Origin: Campylobacterota bacterium
GTDB lineage: Bacteria > Campylobacterota > Campylobacteria > Campylobacterales > Sulfurovaceae
DNA: 9,620 bases
NCBI GenBank assembly: GCA_003646505.1
Contig: QMKT01000059.1
Span: 1-9,620 of the forward strand
Direction: 5' to 3'
In this document: positions 1 through 7,398 of the stretch, in pieces
Numbering within the stretch: position 1 is the stretch's first letter
Layout of the letters: every line of letters starts with the position of its first letter
Program-made: the position numbers and the translations under genes
The notes under the pieces: generated by a model
Told to the model about the DNA's origin: nothing
What the model saw: the letters and a program-made list of their open reading frames with translations, nothing else
The model's database searches: none

Positions 1-921
1 AACACCTCTACCCATAAGAATTGGCTTAATTGCACCATCACCCGCTGCAACAATTACCATGAAAATAGCAAAAATTACTTCTGGAGTTCCTGAACCTTGG
101 GAAAATACATAAGCAATCACTGGGCCGGATATAATGAGTGCAGGCAATTGTAAAATAGCTACGAACATTATAAGTATTGCCCAAACCATGGCAAGTGGAA
201 CATCCATGAATACCATAAAGATAAGAGAAAGAATACCTTGAAGGAGTGCAACACCAATAACACCATTTACTACACCACGTATAGTAGCAGTTGACAATTC
301 TGCCCACTCATCCCCTTTGTCACCCATGAGACGACGTGAAATATCTTTATAGAACTTGACAGATCCTTCGGAACCTATAAGAAAGACTGCGGCAATGATC
401 ATAGAGATTACAAACATAAGAATAGTACCAATAAGTCCTCCAAGCGAAGATAATAATTTAGTAGCACCTGCTTTAATTTTATCAGAGAATGGTGCCAACG
501 TTGACTTGAGATTTTTAGATGCATTTTCCCAAAAAGTATAAGCTTTTTCACCAATAAGAGGCCACTCTTTTACATTTTCTGTTGGTGGAGGAACTGTGAT
601 ATCTCCCTCTTGCATTGCATGGATGACTTTCTGAGATGTTTCAATTGTTTTCCCTGAAAGCGAATAAGTAGGGATCAACAATGCAGCAACTACCGCTACC
701 GTAATACCAATAATGATCTTCTTACGATTACCAAAACGTTTTTCTAAGTTGTTAATAAGTGGTGAGATCGCAACTGCAATAATAGCTCCCCAAATAACAA
801 TTGCCATAAATGGTTTGGCTATTAGAAATGAAACAACAACAACTATAGCTATAATACTTAATTTAATCGCGATCTCTATCGCAAGATTTACCTTTTCTTC
901 TCGTTCTTCAATTTTTGTCAT
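1..921 (-). CDS. AI-2E/PerM-family transporter, C-terminus cut by window edge
   Basis: Inner-membrane protein of the AI-2E transporter (PerM/YdiK-like) family. Members are linked to autoinducer-2 export or ion/H+ antiport, so the substrate cannot be named. I read 307 codons with no stop before the left edge; family members are usually about 350 residues, so roughly 40-60 are missing. Visible parts: a basic N-terminus, paired hydrophobic segments at about 15-35 and 37-55, another at 67-87, a soluble loop at about 90-155 typical of the family, a segment at 160-183, then the conserved block from about 215 (VNGVIGVALLQGIL) through the hydrophobic stretch 240-272 and the D295...KPILMGRG motif. The start ATG (919-921) follows a GGAAGAAGA Shine-Dalgarno. 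It lies 96 bp downstream of the helicase stop and has its own promoter at 951-989. Family call is firm; function is open. Confidence 0.85.
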   Translation of the reverse strand, partial: MTKIEEREEKVNLAIEIAIKLSIIAIVVVVSFLIAKPFMAIVIWGAIIAVAISPLINNLEKRFGNRKKIIIGITVAVVAALLIPTYSLSGKTIETSQKVIHAMQEGDITVPPPTENVKEWPLIGEKAYTFWENASKNLKSTLAPFSDKIKAGATKLLSSLGGLIGTILMFVISMIIAAVFLIGSEGSVKFYKDISRRLMGDKGDEWAELSTATIRGVVNGVIGVALLQGILSLIFMVFMDVPLAMVWAILIMFVAILQLPALIISGPVIAYVFSQGSGTPEVIFAIFMVIVAAGDGAIKPILMGRGV

Positions 922-950
922 TCTTCTTCCTTTTTTAATGTATGATAAAA

Positions 951-989
951 AATTATACCTAAATAATCTATCAAACTTCTATCATTTAG
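951..989 (-). promoter_or_regulatory. Promoter of the AI-2E-family gene with 11-bp direct repeat TGATAGA
   Basis: Read on the minus strand, two copies of TGATAGA (984-978 and 973-967) are spaced 11 bp apart. They are followed 9 nt later by a perfect TATAAT (957-952). There is no normal -35 box 17 nt upstream of the -10. The block is 34/39 identical to 7122-7160 on the plus strand. Direct repeats one helical turn apart next to a -10 are the typical layout of an OmpR/PhoB-type response-regulator site; that reading is inference. Confidence 0.65.
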
Positions 990-1017
990 AATTATTCATA
1001 TAGATAAATTCTGCTAA

Positions 1018-2256
1018 CTATTTAGCATCTTTAAGAGCCTGTTCTCTAAGCTTATCTTTCTTACTTTTTTTCTTCCCTTTTACAGGTGCAGGACCTTTTA
1101 CTTTTTTAGGTGCTTCTCCTATCAGTTCAAAACCTTCTATTTGTTCTCTTTTAAGTCTAATGCCAGAACGTTTTTCTATAAGTTTGAAGTGTGCCTGTTC
1201 TTCATGTCCTATAAACGTGACTGCTAATCCAGCTTTTCCTGCTCGTCCCGTACGACCGATACGGTGTATATAATCTGCAGGGGAACGTGGCAGATCATAG
1301 TTAATGACACAAGAGATATCATCAATATCCAATCCGCGAGAAACCAGGTCTGTAGCAAAAAGTATTTGTACTTTTTTCTTTTTAAATTGTTCCAGTGTGT
1401 GGTTACGGTCTTCTTGGGTTAGATCGCCATGAAATGATTCTGCCAGATAGCCACGTTTTCTAAACTTCTCAGCAATGTTATCTGTAGCTCTTTTATTTAC
1501 CATAAACACAAGCACAGATTTCCACTTCTCTTTTTTAAGTAGTACTCTAAGCAGAGGACCTCTATTTTCAGGGTTAACTTCTATCACACGTTGGATGATC
1601 TTCTCAACCGTCTCTGTTTCACCTTCTACACTTACCTCTACAGGACTCTGTGTGATCTTCGCAGCGATATCAAGCATCTTCTGAGGGTAAGTTGCGGAGA
1701 ACAGGAGGTTTTGACGTTGACTAGGGATGGCTTCCAGTATAAGGTCCAATTCTTCTGCAAAGCCTAAGTTGAGCATCTTATCTGCTTCATCAAGTACTAA
1801 ATACTCGATGTGAGAAAGATTCATTTGTTTCTTTGAAAGTACATCTAAAAAACGTCCTGAAGTTGCGACAAGGACATCACAACCTTTTTGTATGGCATAA
1901 AGCTGATCTCCTATGCTTTCCCCGCCAATGACAGAAACTACCTTAGGTTTACGAGCCAAATACTTTCCAAAAGTAGTAAAATACTCCGCCACCTGAAGTG
2001 TAAGTTCACGAGTAGGTGTCAATACCAACACTTTTATCTTGGGTTTTCCCTCAGGTATATTTTGAGACCAAAGTTCTAAAAGCGGTAGAACAAAGCTCGC
2101 ACTCTTTCCTGAACCAGTTTGTGCTTTGGCCATAACATCCTGTTTATCAAGTACAAGTGGGATAACTTTTTCTTGAATCGGAGTTGGTTCATTATAATTA
2201 TTTTTTTCTATAGCCTCTTGTATGGGTTCAGATAACTGTAGTGTTGTAAATGACAT
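1018..2256 (-). CDS. DEAD-box ATP-dependent RNA helicase, RhlE-like
   Basis: ATP-dependent RNA unwinding enzyme of the cytoplasm (superfamily 2), generally involved in ribosome assembly, RNA decay or cold growth. All core motifs are present in the 412-residue reading: Q motif ending at Gln28 (PTPIQ), motif I AQTGSGK (45-51), Ia PTRELT (81-86), GG (111-112), Ib TSGR (132-135; more often TPGR in the family), II DEAD (156-159), III SAT (187-189), IV around 250-256, V ATDLVSRGLD (301-310), VI HRIGRTGR (331-338). A short lysine-rich tail (about 384-412) probably helps RNA binding. I chose the ATG at 2256 rather than a start at 2313, because GAGGG lies just upstream and the family N-terminus begins here. 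It is 75 bp downstream of the EEP gene. The RhlE assignment among DEAD-box subgroups is tentative. Confidence 0.93.
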   Translation of the reverse strand: MSFTTLQLSEPIQEAIEKNNYNEPTPIQEKVIPLVLDKQDVMAKAQTGSGKSASFVLPLLELWSQNIPEGKPKIKVLVLTPTRELTLQVAEYFTTFGKYLARKPKVVSVIGGESIGDQLYAIQKGCDVLVATSGRFLDVLSKKQMNLSHIEYLVLDEADKMLNLGFAEELDLILEAIPSQRQNLLFSATYPQKMLDIAAKITQSPVEVSVEGETETVEKIIQRVIEVNPENRGPLLRVLLKKEKWKSVLVFMVNKRATDNIAEKFRKRGYLAESFHGDLTQEDRNHTLEQFKKKKVQILFATDLVSRGLDIDDISCVINYDLPRSPADYIHRIGRTGRAGKAGLAVTFIGHEEQAHFKLIEKRSGIRLKREQIEGFELIGEAPKKVKGPAPVKGKKKSKKDKLREQALKDAK

Positions 2257-2304
2257 TATATTTCCCTCTTTACATCTCGTTGGAGTGTAATATCTATAAG
2301 AGAC

Positions 2305-2310
2305 AGTATA
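2305..2310 (-). promoter_or_regulatory. Possible -10 box for the helicase gene
   Basis: TATACT on the minus strand, about 50 nt before the helicase start, in the 75-bp gap after the EEP gene. No convincing -35 box accompanies it. It would allow independent helicase transcription, but read-through from the upstream operon explains the layout equally well. Confidence 0.25.
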
Positions 2311-2331
2311 CAATAATGTCTATTACGTTAT

Positions 2332-3078
2332 TTAGATTTTTCTTTTAAACCGTACAAACAAAGGATGATGATCGGAGAGTTTATGATCATCTATCACCTC
2401 TGCTTCTACTAACTCCAACTCACGGTAAAAAACAAAATCAAGCTCTTTCCCCATAAAAGACTTAACCTTCCCTGTTTTTTCAAATGTTACTGACCTGAGG
2501 GAGAGTTCTTGTGTGATCTTTAGAAGTTTATCCATGCGTTTTTGGTTCCAAGAATTAAAGTCCCCCGCAAGGATCATAGGCCCTTTATGTTCTTTGAGTA
2601 AATGAAGAAATCGCTCCAGCTCTTTACTGTAACGTTGGTTCTCCCTAAAGTTGATAGCATGAACATTCAATATAAGCAAAGAACTTCCATCTTCAAAGCT
2701 ATAATAACTCTGCAATAGGCTTTTGTGCGGCCCCAATAGACTCTCTCTGCCTTCAGAAAGATAGGCTTTCGCATCATGTGACTCTACCCTGCTCGCTGTC
2801 AATACTCCATAAAATTTCTTTCTAAACTCAAGATTTGCTGCACCATCATAAGAAAAATGGGGCAATTCAAAATGATGATCATCCTGAAACCCAGCCTCTT
2901 GAAAGAGCATAAAGTAAAGATCTCTCTTTTCTGATTCTCTCTGTAGAAAATGATGAAACCGGGGGTGTTTTTGATTATTTTTATATACATTCCAGCAAAG
3001 CAGACCAAAGGTATCTGGAATATAAGTAGAACAATTATTGCCACAGGATGAATGGTGAAGACGAGAAGGCTTGAACAT
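2332..3078 (-). CDS. Endonuclease/exonuclease/phosphatase (EEP) family protein, YbhP-like
   Basis: Metal-dependent phosphodiesterase/phosphatase of the EEP (DNase I-like) superfamily, 248 residues. The catalytic signposts are in order: CWN (28-30), Gln60-Glu61 (metal ligand), NVH at 138-140 (His140), GDFN (172-175), LDFVF (213-217, Asp214), and SDHHP (235-239) with the Asp236-His237 pair. There is no signal peptide or membrane segment, so it is probably cytoplasmic. Its ATG shares one base with the TGA of the cardiolipin synthase gene (TGATG), so the two are probably translationally coupled. E. coli has an equivalent pair, ybhP next to clsB (ybhO). The physiological substrate is unknown; a phospholipid-derived or nucleic-acid phosphodiester is possible. 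Family call is strong, role is inference from context. Confidence 0.85.
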   Translation of the reverse strand: MFKPSRLHHSSCGNNCSTYIPDTFGLLCWNVYKNNQKHPRFHHFLQRESEKRDLYFMLFQEAGFQDDHHFELPHFSYDGAANLEFRKKFYGVLTASRVESHDAKAYLSEGRESLLGPHKSLLQSYYSFEDGSSLLILNVHAINFRENQRYSKELERFLHLLKEHKGPMILAGDFNSWNQKRMDKLLKITQELSLRSVTFEKTGKVKSFMGKELDFVFYRELELVEAEVIDDHKLSDHHPLFVRFKRKI

Positions 3079-4493
3079 CAGAGCAGTGGCGCGAAGACTT
3101 TCATCATATTTTCCACAGCTTCACGTATTTTACCAGGTTCTTTCATCCCCTTCGTGGAGTTTTTCATCAGTTCTTTCATCCATAATTCTATACTTTCTAT
3201 AAACTGTTCCGAATAAGCGAATGTGACGATCTCATAGTTCAGAAAGAGACTACGGTTATCTATATTCACAGAACCGACCATACCGCCAAGATCATCAAAA
3301 AGGATCGCCTTAGCATGCAGCATCTCACCCTCATATAAGACAACATCAACCCCTATGGCATCGAGCTCACGCATATAAGGACTTCTTCCAAGATCTGCTA
3401 TCAGGTGGTCAGAGTGTTTTGGCGTGATCAGTTTCACATCCACACCTTTATGCTTTGCTATGATCAGTGCTTGTACGATATTTTCATCAGGTACAAAATA
3501 TGGTGTCACTATCCAAATACGTTTTTTACATCCATAGATCGTTGCAAGCAATGCTTCATAAAGTGCATCAGTGGGAATATCTGGACCAGAGGGAACAACT
3601 TGGACAATACTCTCCCCTGTTGCTACTACTGTTTCCGTAGGCAATGAAAACTCAAGCTTATCATCAAGACCTTTTGCATAGTTCCAGTCATTATGAAAAA
3701 CCTGATAAAAACTGAAAACAGCAGGACCTTCCAGATAATAAAGCACATCATCCCAGCGTTTTCGTTCACTCTTTTCACCCAAATACTCATCACTCAGATT
3801 CATACCCCCACTCAGTAATCTCTGTCCATCAAAAAGATAGATCTTACGATGATTCCTTAGATTGATATAACTCTGGAAAGGGCGACTTAAAATAGGAATA
3901 AAGAATGCTACTTCTCCTCCTGCATCACGCAGTGCCTGAAAATTCTTTTGCCATATATATGACCCCATTGAGCCAACAACATCAAGGAGCAACTGTACAC
4001 GAACTCCCTGGGCTGCTTTTTTGGTTAATGCATGCAAGATCTTTTTTGTTGTCACATCATTAGAAAAAACATACGTTGCAAAGGCTATGGATTCTGTTGC
4101 TTTTTCTATCTCTTCCATCATTCGTTCATATGCTTGTGTATCAGAGGTGATCAGTTCATAATGATTTCCTTTTGTTGCAGAAGGAATACCATTTTTTTCT
4201 AAAAGACTGCTCAATGGATTATGAGAACGGGGGGAGTTATAGTGATGATCTGGATGGGTTTCATGAAGTTTAAAAGTACTTTTAGTATATTTGTTTTCTC
4301 TTTTTCGTATACCTATAAGAAAATATACGGGTACCGTTAAAAAAGGCATAAAAATAATGGCCAGCATCCAGGACATCATACTTGTAGGTGAGCGCTTCTG
4401 GTACAAAATATGTGTAATAGCAAAAAAGAGAAGTAAGCCCCCTACTATAATAAGTAAATAACCGTAAAGCCATTGTATATATCCAGATTCGAT
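3078..4493 (-). CDS. cls: Cardiolipin synthase (phospholipase D superfamily), apparent ATC start
   Basis: Inner-membrane enzyme that condenses phospholipids to make cardiolipin, with two HKD active sites. Counting from the proposed start (471 residues): two N-terminal membrane segments (about 10-28 and 42-61) with the family signature KRSPTSMMSWML between them, HKD1 HRKIYLFD (215-222) followed by GGMN, and HKD2 HAKAILFD (393-400) followed by GSVNID. The longest reading with a standard start codon begins at TTG 4406 and gives 442 residues, but it has no nearby Shine-Dalgarno and deletes the first membrane helix. The frame stays open upstream to a TAA at 4506-4508 with no ATG, GTG or TTG. AAGGAG at 4500-4505 sits 6 nt before an in-frame ATC at 4493, so I place the start there. 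The gene lies 46 bp after the MscS gene and is coupled to the EEP gene. Function is firm; the start is the uncertain part. Confidence 0.88.
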   Translation of the reverse strand: MESGYIQWLYGYLLIIVGGLLLFFAITHILYQKRSPTSMMSWMLAIIFMPFLTVPVYFLIGIRKRENKYTKSTFKLHETHPDHHYNSPRSHNPLSSLLEKNGIPSATKGNHYELITSDTQAYERMMEEIEKATESIAFATYVFSNDVTTKKILHALTKKAAQGVRVQLLLDVVGSMGSYIWQKNFQALRDAGGEVAFFIPILSRPFQSYINLRNHRKIYLFDGQRLLSGGMNLSDEYLGEKSERKRWDDVLYYLEGPAVFSFYQVFHNDWNYAKGLDDKLEFSLPTETVVATGESIVQVVPSGPDIPTDALYEALLATIYGCKKRIWIVTPYFVPDENIVQALIIAKHKGVDVKLITPKHSDHLIADLGRSPYMRELDAIGVDVVLYEGEMLHAKAILFDDLGGMVGSVNIDNRSLFLNYEIVTFAYSEQFIESIELWMKELMKNSTKGMKEPGKIREAVENMMKVFAPLL

Positions 4494-4499
4494 GAAGCA

Positions 4500-4505
4500 C
4501 TCCTT
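4500..4505 (-). promoter_or_regulatory. Shine-Dalgarno that decides the cls start
   Basis: AAGGAG on the minus strand, 6 nt upstream of the in-frame ATC (4493-4491). It is the only good ribosome-binding site between the preceding in-frame stop (4508-4506) and the first membrane helix. The GTG at 4500 touches it and is in a different frame. Confidence 0.6.
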
Positions 4506-4539
4506 TTATGGCTTAATTGATTTTTGTTTGATACTTAAT

Positions 4540-6801
4540 TTAATCTTCATCACTGTTATCTTGTTGGATCATAATGAGCTCGATTTTATTCTTTTTAATA
4601 ATATCTGCAAGTTCTGTGATCAGACGATGTCTAAGCTCACTGTATTCCATATCGGTGGAGGCTTTTACAAAAAAACTTACACCAAAGGCAATACCTCTTT
4701 TGGTATAGTCATTGACTCCGGTAAGAATGATCTTATGACTATCAACACTTTTATTTTGTTTTAAAAATGCTGTAATCTCTATATCTATTGTATCTAACAA
4801 TGACTTGGGTGTATGAAGACTTAAGAAAAATTCTGTGTCAACTCTCATTGCTTCACGTGCAGTATAGTTATCTATCATTTCATTGGTCATATTATGATTT
4901 GGCACAGTCAATATAGTGTCTGAGGTTGTTCTTATTTTCGTAGATCGTATCCCAACATTGATAATAACCCCAATATTGGATCCGATCTTGATCTTATCTC
5001 CAGTCTTAAACGGTCGATCAGCGATAATAATAGCCGATCCAAAGAAATTGGCTATCGTATCTTTTGCCGCAATGGCAAAGGCCAAACCACCGATACCCAG
5101 ACCTGCTAGTACCGTTTTATAAGGTATATTGAATATTTCAGCCATAATAAAAATAGCAACAGTGATTACCAAAACACGTAAAATACTTCCAGCAAGGGAA
5201 AGAATGATCTCATCTACATCTGTCGATGTTTTTCTTGCCTTTATCTGCAATAGTTCAAATAAAATAGAGATCAAGTTATAAACGATCCAGGTACCCCCGA
5301 TAACCATTAGGAAATGAGTAAATGCCTTGATAATAGAAAAAAGTGAATTAGACAGTCCCAATTGATGGGCACCATAAAGTGAGATCATAGCAAACATGAC
5401 TATCTGTATAGGTCGCAAATATCTCAAAGTGATCATCTCTTCTGTCCAGCGTTTGGTCAGTGGATAGTTTCTAAAGAGATAGAACACCCCGTATTTAATA
5501 AGCAAACTGACAAAAAGTGCAAGTATCACGATAAATATGAGCATTAGAACTTGCCAAACCTCTGTATGATAAAACTTTTGTAAAAGAAGAGGAGAGATAT
5601 CTTTAGCCATACTTTTTAATCCAAAATAGAGATTGTTTTCTGCTATCACTTTGGTAGGATACTCCACCTTAACATTTTCCATTTCATAATATAATTTATC
5701 GATTGTAGCCAAGGTTTGTGGGGTAAACTTCCATACTGTCTTACTATCTATAATATAGGGCGCTATCTCTATAGATCCTATGGGATGATGGAAATGTACA
5801 TAAGGTTTTTTACTTTTTGGATCATTTGGGATTTCCTGGAAAATAACATGAGAGATTCGATCCAACACACTTTTAAGATAGTAAGCCTGCAAGGGTGCCT
5901 GCCATTCGTGTATAGAAGGATCTATCTCAGAAAGATTCATGGTGGTAATGGCATGTTTTTTACCACCTCTCTCCCAACGTTCATACTGCTCATAGAATGT
6001 ACGCATGGTTGCCCTTGCATGTTTTAATTCCAAATGCTCTTTTGGATCAACTTCGTATTTTTCTCTGGCTTCAAGTAAGGACTTTAATTGTTTTTTTAAG
6101 ATCCCGATTTTGGGTACTTTGATCTTCCATAACTGTGTCTTTTTATCCTGAGAAAAATGAAATGGGATTTTCACCTCACTCCCTACCTGCTCCAACCATA
6201 TACTCTCTTTTTCTGCTCCCCCCTCTTTGCTAAAAACAAGCTTATTTACAATACATTCATCAAGTACTTCGAACATTGTACGTACCACTAACATCCTGTC
6301 AGAGTGACCAAGATTCTTCTGTTCTTGCGTAAATTCAAGAAGTGCTATGGCTTTTTCCAAACCTTCATGATTTCCACTTCTAACACTATTCCCTAAAGAG
6401 AGAAACGAATATAAAACCTCTTGGGGAGTTGTACGCCCTACACTCATAGTGTTAAATATTTTATCTTCTTCTACCCGAATACCTGCTATCCAAAGACCAC
6501 CATTAATATTACCGAAAAACGATTTTTGACTATCACTCATGGTTAGGCTCAGTAGCCCAGAGATATTATTCTCCGGGGTTACCTTAGCATGTAATGTATT
6601 CCCTTCTACTTTACCTTCTAGTATGCCATGCGCAGGTTCATAGGTACCATTCACATCATTACCATGCTGTTCAAGGTTCAAGATCATAGTACCCTCTTGC
6701 CAAGAAAGATGCCATTTCCCATTCCATGGGCTATCATTTGCTACAAGTGTACTAACAAAAAAGAGAAATAAAATTAAAAAATATTTTTTGAGTACGGGCA
6801 T
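4540..6801 (-). CDS. Large MscS-family mechanosensitive ion channel with periplasmic N-terminal domain
   Basis: Tension-gated inner-membrane channel of 753 residues, far longer than E. coli MscS (286). Order of parts: signal peptide (1-21, ending TLVA); a beta-rich domain (about 24-110) with pattern W-x-G-x-W (26-30), GTY (52-54) and GKVEGN (63-68); a mostly helical periplasmic region (about 120-410) with two similar stretches, TTPQEVLYSFL (124-134) and HARATMRTFY (261-270); membrane segments at about 414-443, 463-483, 487-515 and 534-556; then the pore helix and MscS beta domain, with GIGGLAFAIAAKDTIANFFG (569-588), DRPFKTGD (595-602) and the VPN motif (633-635). The C-terminal alpha/beta region is complete. 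The ATG at 6801 follows AAGGAT. The gene heads the series mscS-cls-EEP, which fits a role in osmotic or envelope stress. Family call is firm; the N-terminal domain's function is unknown. Confidence 0.92.
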   Translation of the reverse strand: MPVLKKYFLILFLFFVSTLVANDSPWNGKWHLSWQEGTMILNLEQHGNDVNGTYEPAHGILEGKVEGNTLHAKVTPENNISGLLSLTMSDSQKSFFGNINGGLWIAGIRVEEDKIFNTMSVGRTTPQEVLYSFLSLGNSVRSGNHEGLEKAIALLEFTQEQKNLGHSDRMLVVRTMFEVLDECIVNKLVFSKEGGAEKESIWLEQVGSEVKIPFHFSQDKKTQLWKIKVPKIGILKKQLKSLLEAREKYEVDPKEHLELKHARATMRTFYEQYERWERGGKKHAITTMNLSEIDPSIHEWQAPLQAYYLKSVLDRISHVIFQEIPNDPKSKKPYVHFHHPIGSIEIAPYIIDSKTVWKFTPQTLATIDKLYYEMENVKVEYPTKVIAENNLYFGLKSMAKDISPLLLQKFYHTEVWQVLMLIFIVILALFVSLLIKYGVFYLFRNYPLTKRWTEEMITLRYLRPIQIVMFAMISLYGAHQLGLSNSLFSIIKAFTHFLMVIGGTWIVYNLISILFELLQIKARKTSTDVDEIILSLAGSILRVLVITVAIFIMAEIFNIPYKTVLAGLGIGGLAFAIAAKDTIANFFGSAIIIADRPFKTGDKIKIGSNIGVIINVGIRSTKIRTTSDTILTVPNHNMTNEMIDNYTAREAMRVDTEFFLSLHTPKSLLDTIDIEITAFLKQNKSVDSHKIILTGVNDYTKRGIAFGVSFFVKASTDMEYSELRHRLITELADIIKKNKIELIMIQQDNSDED

Positions 6802-6832
6802 ATTTATCCTTCAGATATATATTACTTTTAAA

Positions 6833-6856
6833 TATGATATCATAAATCATAGTCAA
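6833..6856 (-). promoter_or_regulatory. Probable promoter region of the mscS-cls operon with 12-bp palindrome
   Basis: A perfect palindrome TATGATATCATA lies at 6833-6844, 32 nt before the MscS start. On the minus strand it contains TATGAT, a possible -10. TTGACT (6856-6851) lies nearby, but its spacing to any -10 is poor. The AT-rich context makes chance similarity likely, so this is a weak call. Confidence 0.3.
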
Positions 6857-6859
6857 ATG

Positions 6860-7121
6860 TAAAAGTAAACTTAATGTTGTATATTCATTAACCATTTATT
6901 TTCTAACGGTTCATTTTAGTCTGTTACAATACTCTTAAGAAAGAAATAATCTTTCAAACGATGTCAAGAGTTACTTTACTCCTTGTCCAAATTTGTAAAC
7001 TTCCTTGTTTTACTCTTGGCTTCGTTCTTCTCTGATAAAAATACACTTTTCATTTTATCTATAACTCATATTCCAAGTTTTCATATTTATTAGCATTAAA
7101 GTATCATACTGTTCAAATATA
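6860..7121. other. Gene-free stretch, no assigned function
   Basis: About 260 bp with no credible gene on either strand. It contains a TG-extended TACAAT (6924-6929, plus strand), a weak hairpin GAAAGA/TCTTTC (6939-6955) and another with one bulge (CAAGAGT against ACTCCTTG, 6965-6985). None has a clear U-tract or a downstream gene close enough to give it a role. Confidence 0.4.
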
Positions 7122-7160
7122 CTAAATGATAGAATTTTGATAGATTGTATTGTTATAATT
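7122..7160 (+). promoter_or_regulatory. Promoter of the small repeat-protein gene with 11-bp direct repeat TGATAGA
   Basis: TGATAGA occurs at 7127-7133 and 7138-7144 (11-bp period). It is followed 9 nt later by TATAAT at 7154-7159, itself preceded by TGT (extended -10). The block matches 951-989 (minus) at 34 of 39 positions with identical spacing. Predicted transcription start is near 7166, giving a leader of about 27 nt before the ATG at 7193. Confidence 0.7.
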
Positions 7161-7192
7161 GGCATTACAATTATTTCAAAAGGAAATTATTT

Positions 7193-7384
7193 ATGAAAAT
7201 ATCTTTATCAATTTTATTGGCATGTATGCTAGCTTCATCATTCATCTCTGCTGACTCAACGACAGAAAAATTACTGAAAGCAAAAATACTAAAAGAAAGT
7301 GGTAATCCTAACGACTCGGTAGTTAAAAAAGCTGTTAAACTTGATGCCGCAAAAAAATATCAAATTCAAATGATTCAAGCCTAA
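7193..7384 (+). CDS. Small secreted protein with tandem repeat, probably frameshifted
   Basis: I do not recognise the family. The 63-residue reading has a signal peptide (about 1-20, cleavage likely after FISA), then a lysine-rich, helix-prone tail, so the product is probably periplasmic. AAAGGAA lies 8 nt before the ATG. Residues 38-49 read NPNDSVVKKAVK. A second copy, NSNDSSLKKAVK, is encoded at 7363-7398 but in another frame. Adding one A to the seven-A run at 7351-7357 joins the two and gives a 79-residue protein ending at 7431. The repeats differ by synonymous changes (AAC/AAT, GAC/GAT, TCG/TCA), which implies that both were translated until recently. The current form may be a pseudogene, a phase variant or a sequencing error. 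A strong promoter (7122-7160) and a hairpin (7486-7518) bracket it as a single-gene unit. Confidence 0.65.
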   Translation: MKISLSILLACMLASSFISADSTTEKLLKAKILKESGNPNDSVVKKAVKLDAAKKYQIQMIQA

Positions 7385-7398
7385 AAAAAGCTGTTAAA
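7304..7398 (+). repeat. Two 36-bp coding repeats (12 residues) in different frames
   Basis: Copy 1 is 7304-7339 and copy 2 is 7363-7398. Both encode NxNDSxxKKAVK. Copy 1 is in the frame of the small ORF; copy 2 is shifted by one base. The core AAAGCTGTTAAA appears a third time at 7402-7413, in the frame of copy 2 (KAVK again). Confidence 0.75.

Noticed and set aside
38..307. 89-residue minus-strand reading
   Set aside because: Cysteine- and tyrosine-rich shadow in the wrong frame of the AI-2E-family gene.
2257..2313. 19-residue N-terminal extension of the helicase
   Set aside because: The extension matches no family feature, whereas ATG 2256 has a good GAGGG site.
3078..4406. TTG start at 4406 for cardiolipin synthase
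   Set aside because: It removes the first membrane helix and the start of the family N-terminal domain, and it has no Shine-Dalgarno. The frame is open upstream with matching protein character.
4282..4500. 72-residue minus-strand reading from GTG 4500
   Set aside because: It lies in another frame over the cls N-terminus, and its start is fused to the Shine-Dalgarno. It is best seen as a shadow, though a one-base error joining it to cls cannot be fully excluded.
7145..7192. Upstream start for the small secreted protein
   Set aside because: It would overlap the TATAAT box and put residues before the signal peptide. ATG 7193 has AAAGGAA in the right place.
7193..7228. Lipoprotein signal (LLAC) in the small secreted protein
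   Set aside because: The cysteine is at residue 12, too early for a normal lipobox, and the hydrophobic core continues past it to a better cleavage site near residue 20.
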